NCBI GenBank assembly: GCA_023230925.1
Contig: JALNWK010000092.1
Coordinates: forward strand, 1-5,261
Direction of reading: 5' to 3'
From: Limnochordia bacterium
GTDB taxonomy: Bacteria > Bacillota > Limnochordia > DUMW01
DNA: 5,261 bases
Positions 5,140 through 5,261 of the stretch are shown here, in pieces; within the stretch, counting starts at the first letter, position 1; each line of letters starts with the position of its first letter. The notes below the pieces were generated by a model. It was not told the origin of the DNA and searched no databases. It saw only the letters and a list, made by a program, of their open reading frames with translations. Both the position numbers and the translations under genes were made by a program.

Positions 5140-5261
5140 GGTTTACCCGAGAACATTATCGAATACCACCTTCCCGAGGAAGAACTGGTTTGTTCTTGTT
5201 GCGGTCATGAGAGGCATGTCATCAGGCAAGAAATCACCCGCGAACTTCGCTATGTTCCAGC
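5140..5261 (+). mobile_element. IS66-family transposase fragment (TnpC zinc-finger region), 3' side outside window
   Basis: The plus-strand frame reads GLPENIIEYHLPEEELVC, then SCCGHERHVIRQEITRELRY, then VPA, running off the window. This matches the IS66 TnpC segment with LPREVxEHDLPEEE, a CxxCG zinc-binding pair, an E-E/R-ITRELxxVPA run and the lead-in to the catalytic domain. In full transposases of about 500 residues this segment lies roughly 100-150 residues from the N-terminus. Here the frame has a TAA at 5110-5112 and nothing IS66-like before about 5140, so the N-terminal helical part is missing. The copy is truncated at its 5' side and is likely an inactive remnant, unless it is intact further right and only rearranged here. 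It is the only plus-strand coding signal in the window and marks a mobile-element scar. Confidence 0.75.

Overview
The window reads as an accessory, partly decayed polymorphic-toxin locus. Almost everything lies on the minus strand; the one exception is a transposase fragment at the right end. AGGAGG-type ribosome binding sites, a TTG start, moderate GC, an Rhs C-terminal tip and an IS66-type transposase suggest a low-to-mid GC Gram-positive, perhaps a clostridial or Peptococcaceae-like anaerobe. This taxonomic guess is an inference and no marker gene is present.

Layout in transcription order (high to low coordinates): the right edge (5140-5261, plus strand) is an IS66 transposase fragment. 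It abuts a 5'-truncated minus-strand reading frame (4730-5134) of unknown function. Next, about 4380-4596 holds pieces of a small protein in shifted frames. Then comes a perfect 10-bp inverted repeat (4352-4377) and a roughly 290-base block (about 4020-4310) with several stem-loops, best explained as a structured RNA, perhaps part of a group II intron.

Three open genes or modules follow. A 363-aa protein (2866-3957) starts with a fragment resembling the beta-propeller of S9 peptidases and continues into an unrecognised domain. A very acidic 170-aa protein (2054-2566) has the profile of an immunity protein. An Rhs C-terminal tip (938-1699) carries the Rhs core signature and a variable domain that looks like a HYD1-type ADP-ribosyltransferase toxin. 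Sequence upstream of this tip keeps Rhs-like words but is broken by an in-frame stop and a frameshift, so it looks like an orphan tip, not the end of an intact Rhs gene.

The most unusual gene is at the left edge. A long minus-strand frame (899 to beyond position 1) has the layout of an ABC ATPase domain, but its Walker A lysine, Walker B acidic residues, Q-loop, signature and H-loop residues all appear to be replaced. It has its own Shine-Dalgarno and starts 38 bases after the Rhs-tip stop codon, in the place where an immunity gene normally sits. Whether it is an immunity protein, a regulator or part of a separate ABC-like system cannot be decided from the window.
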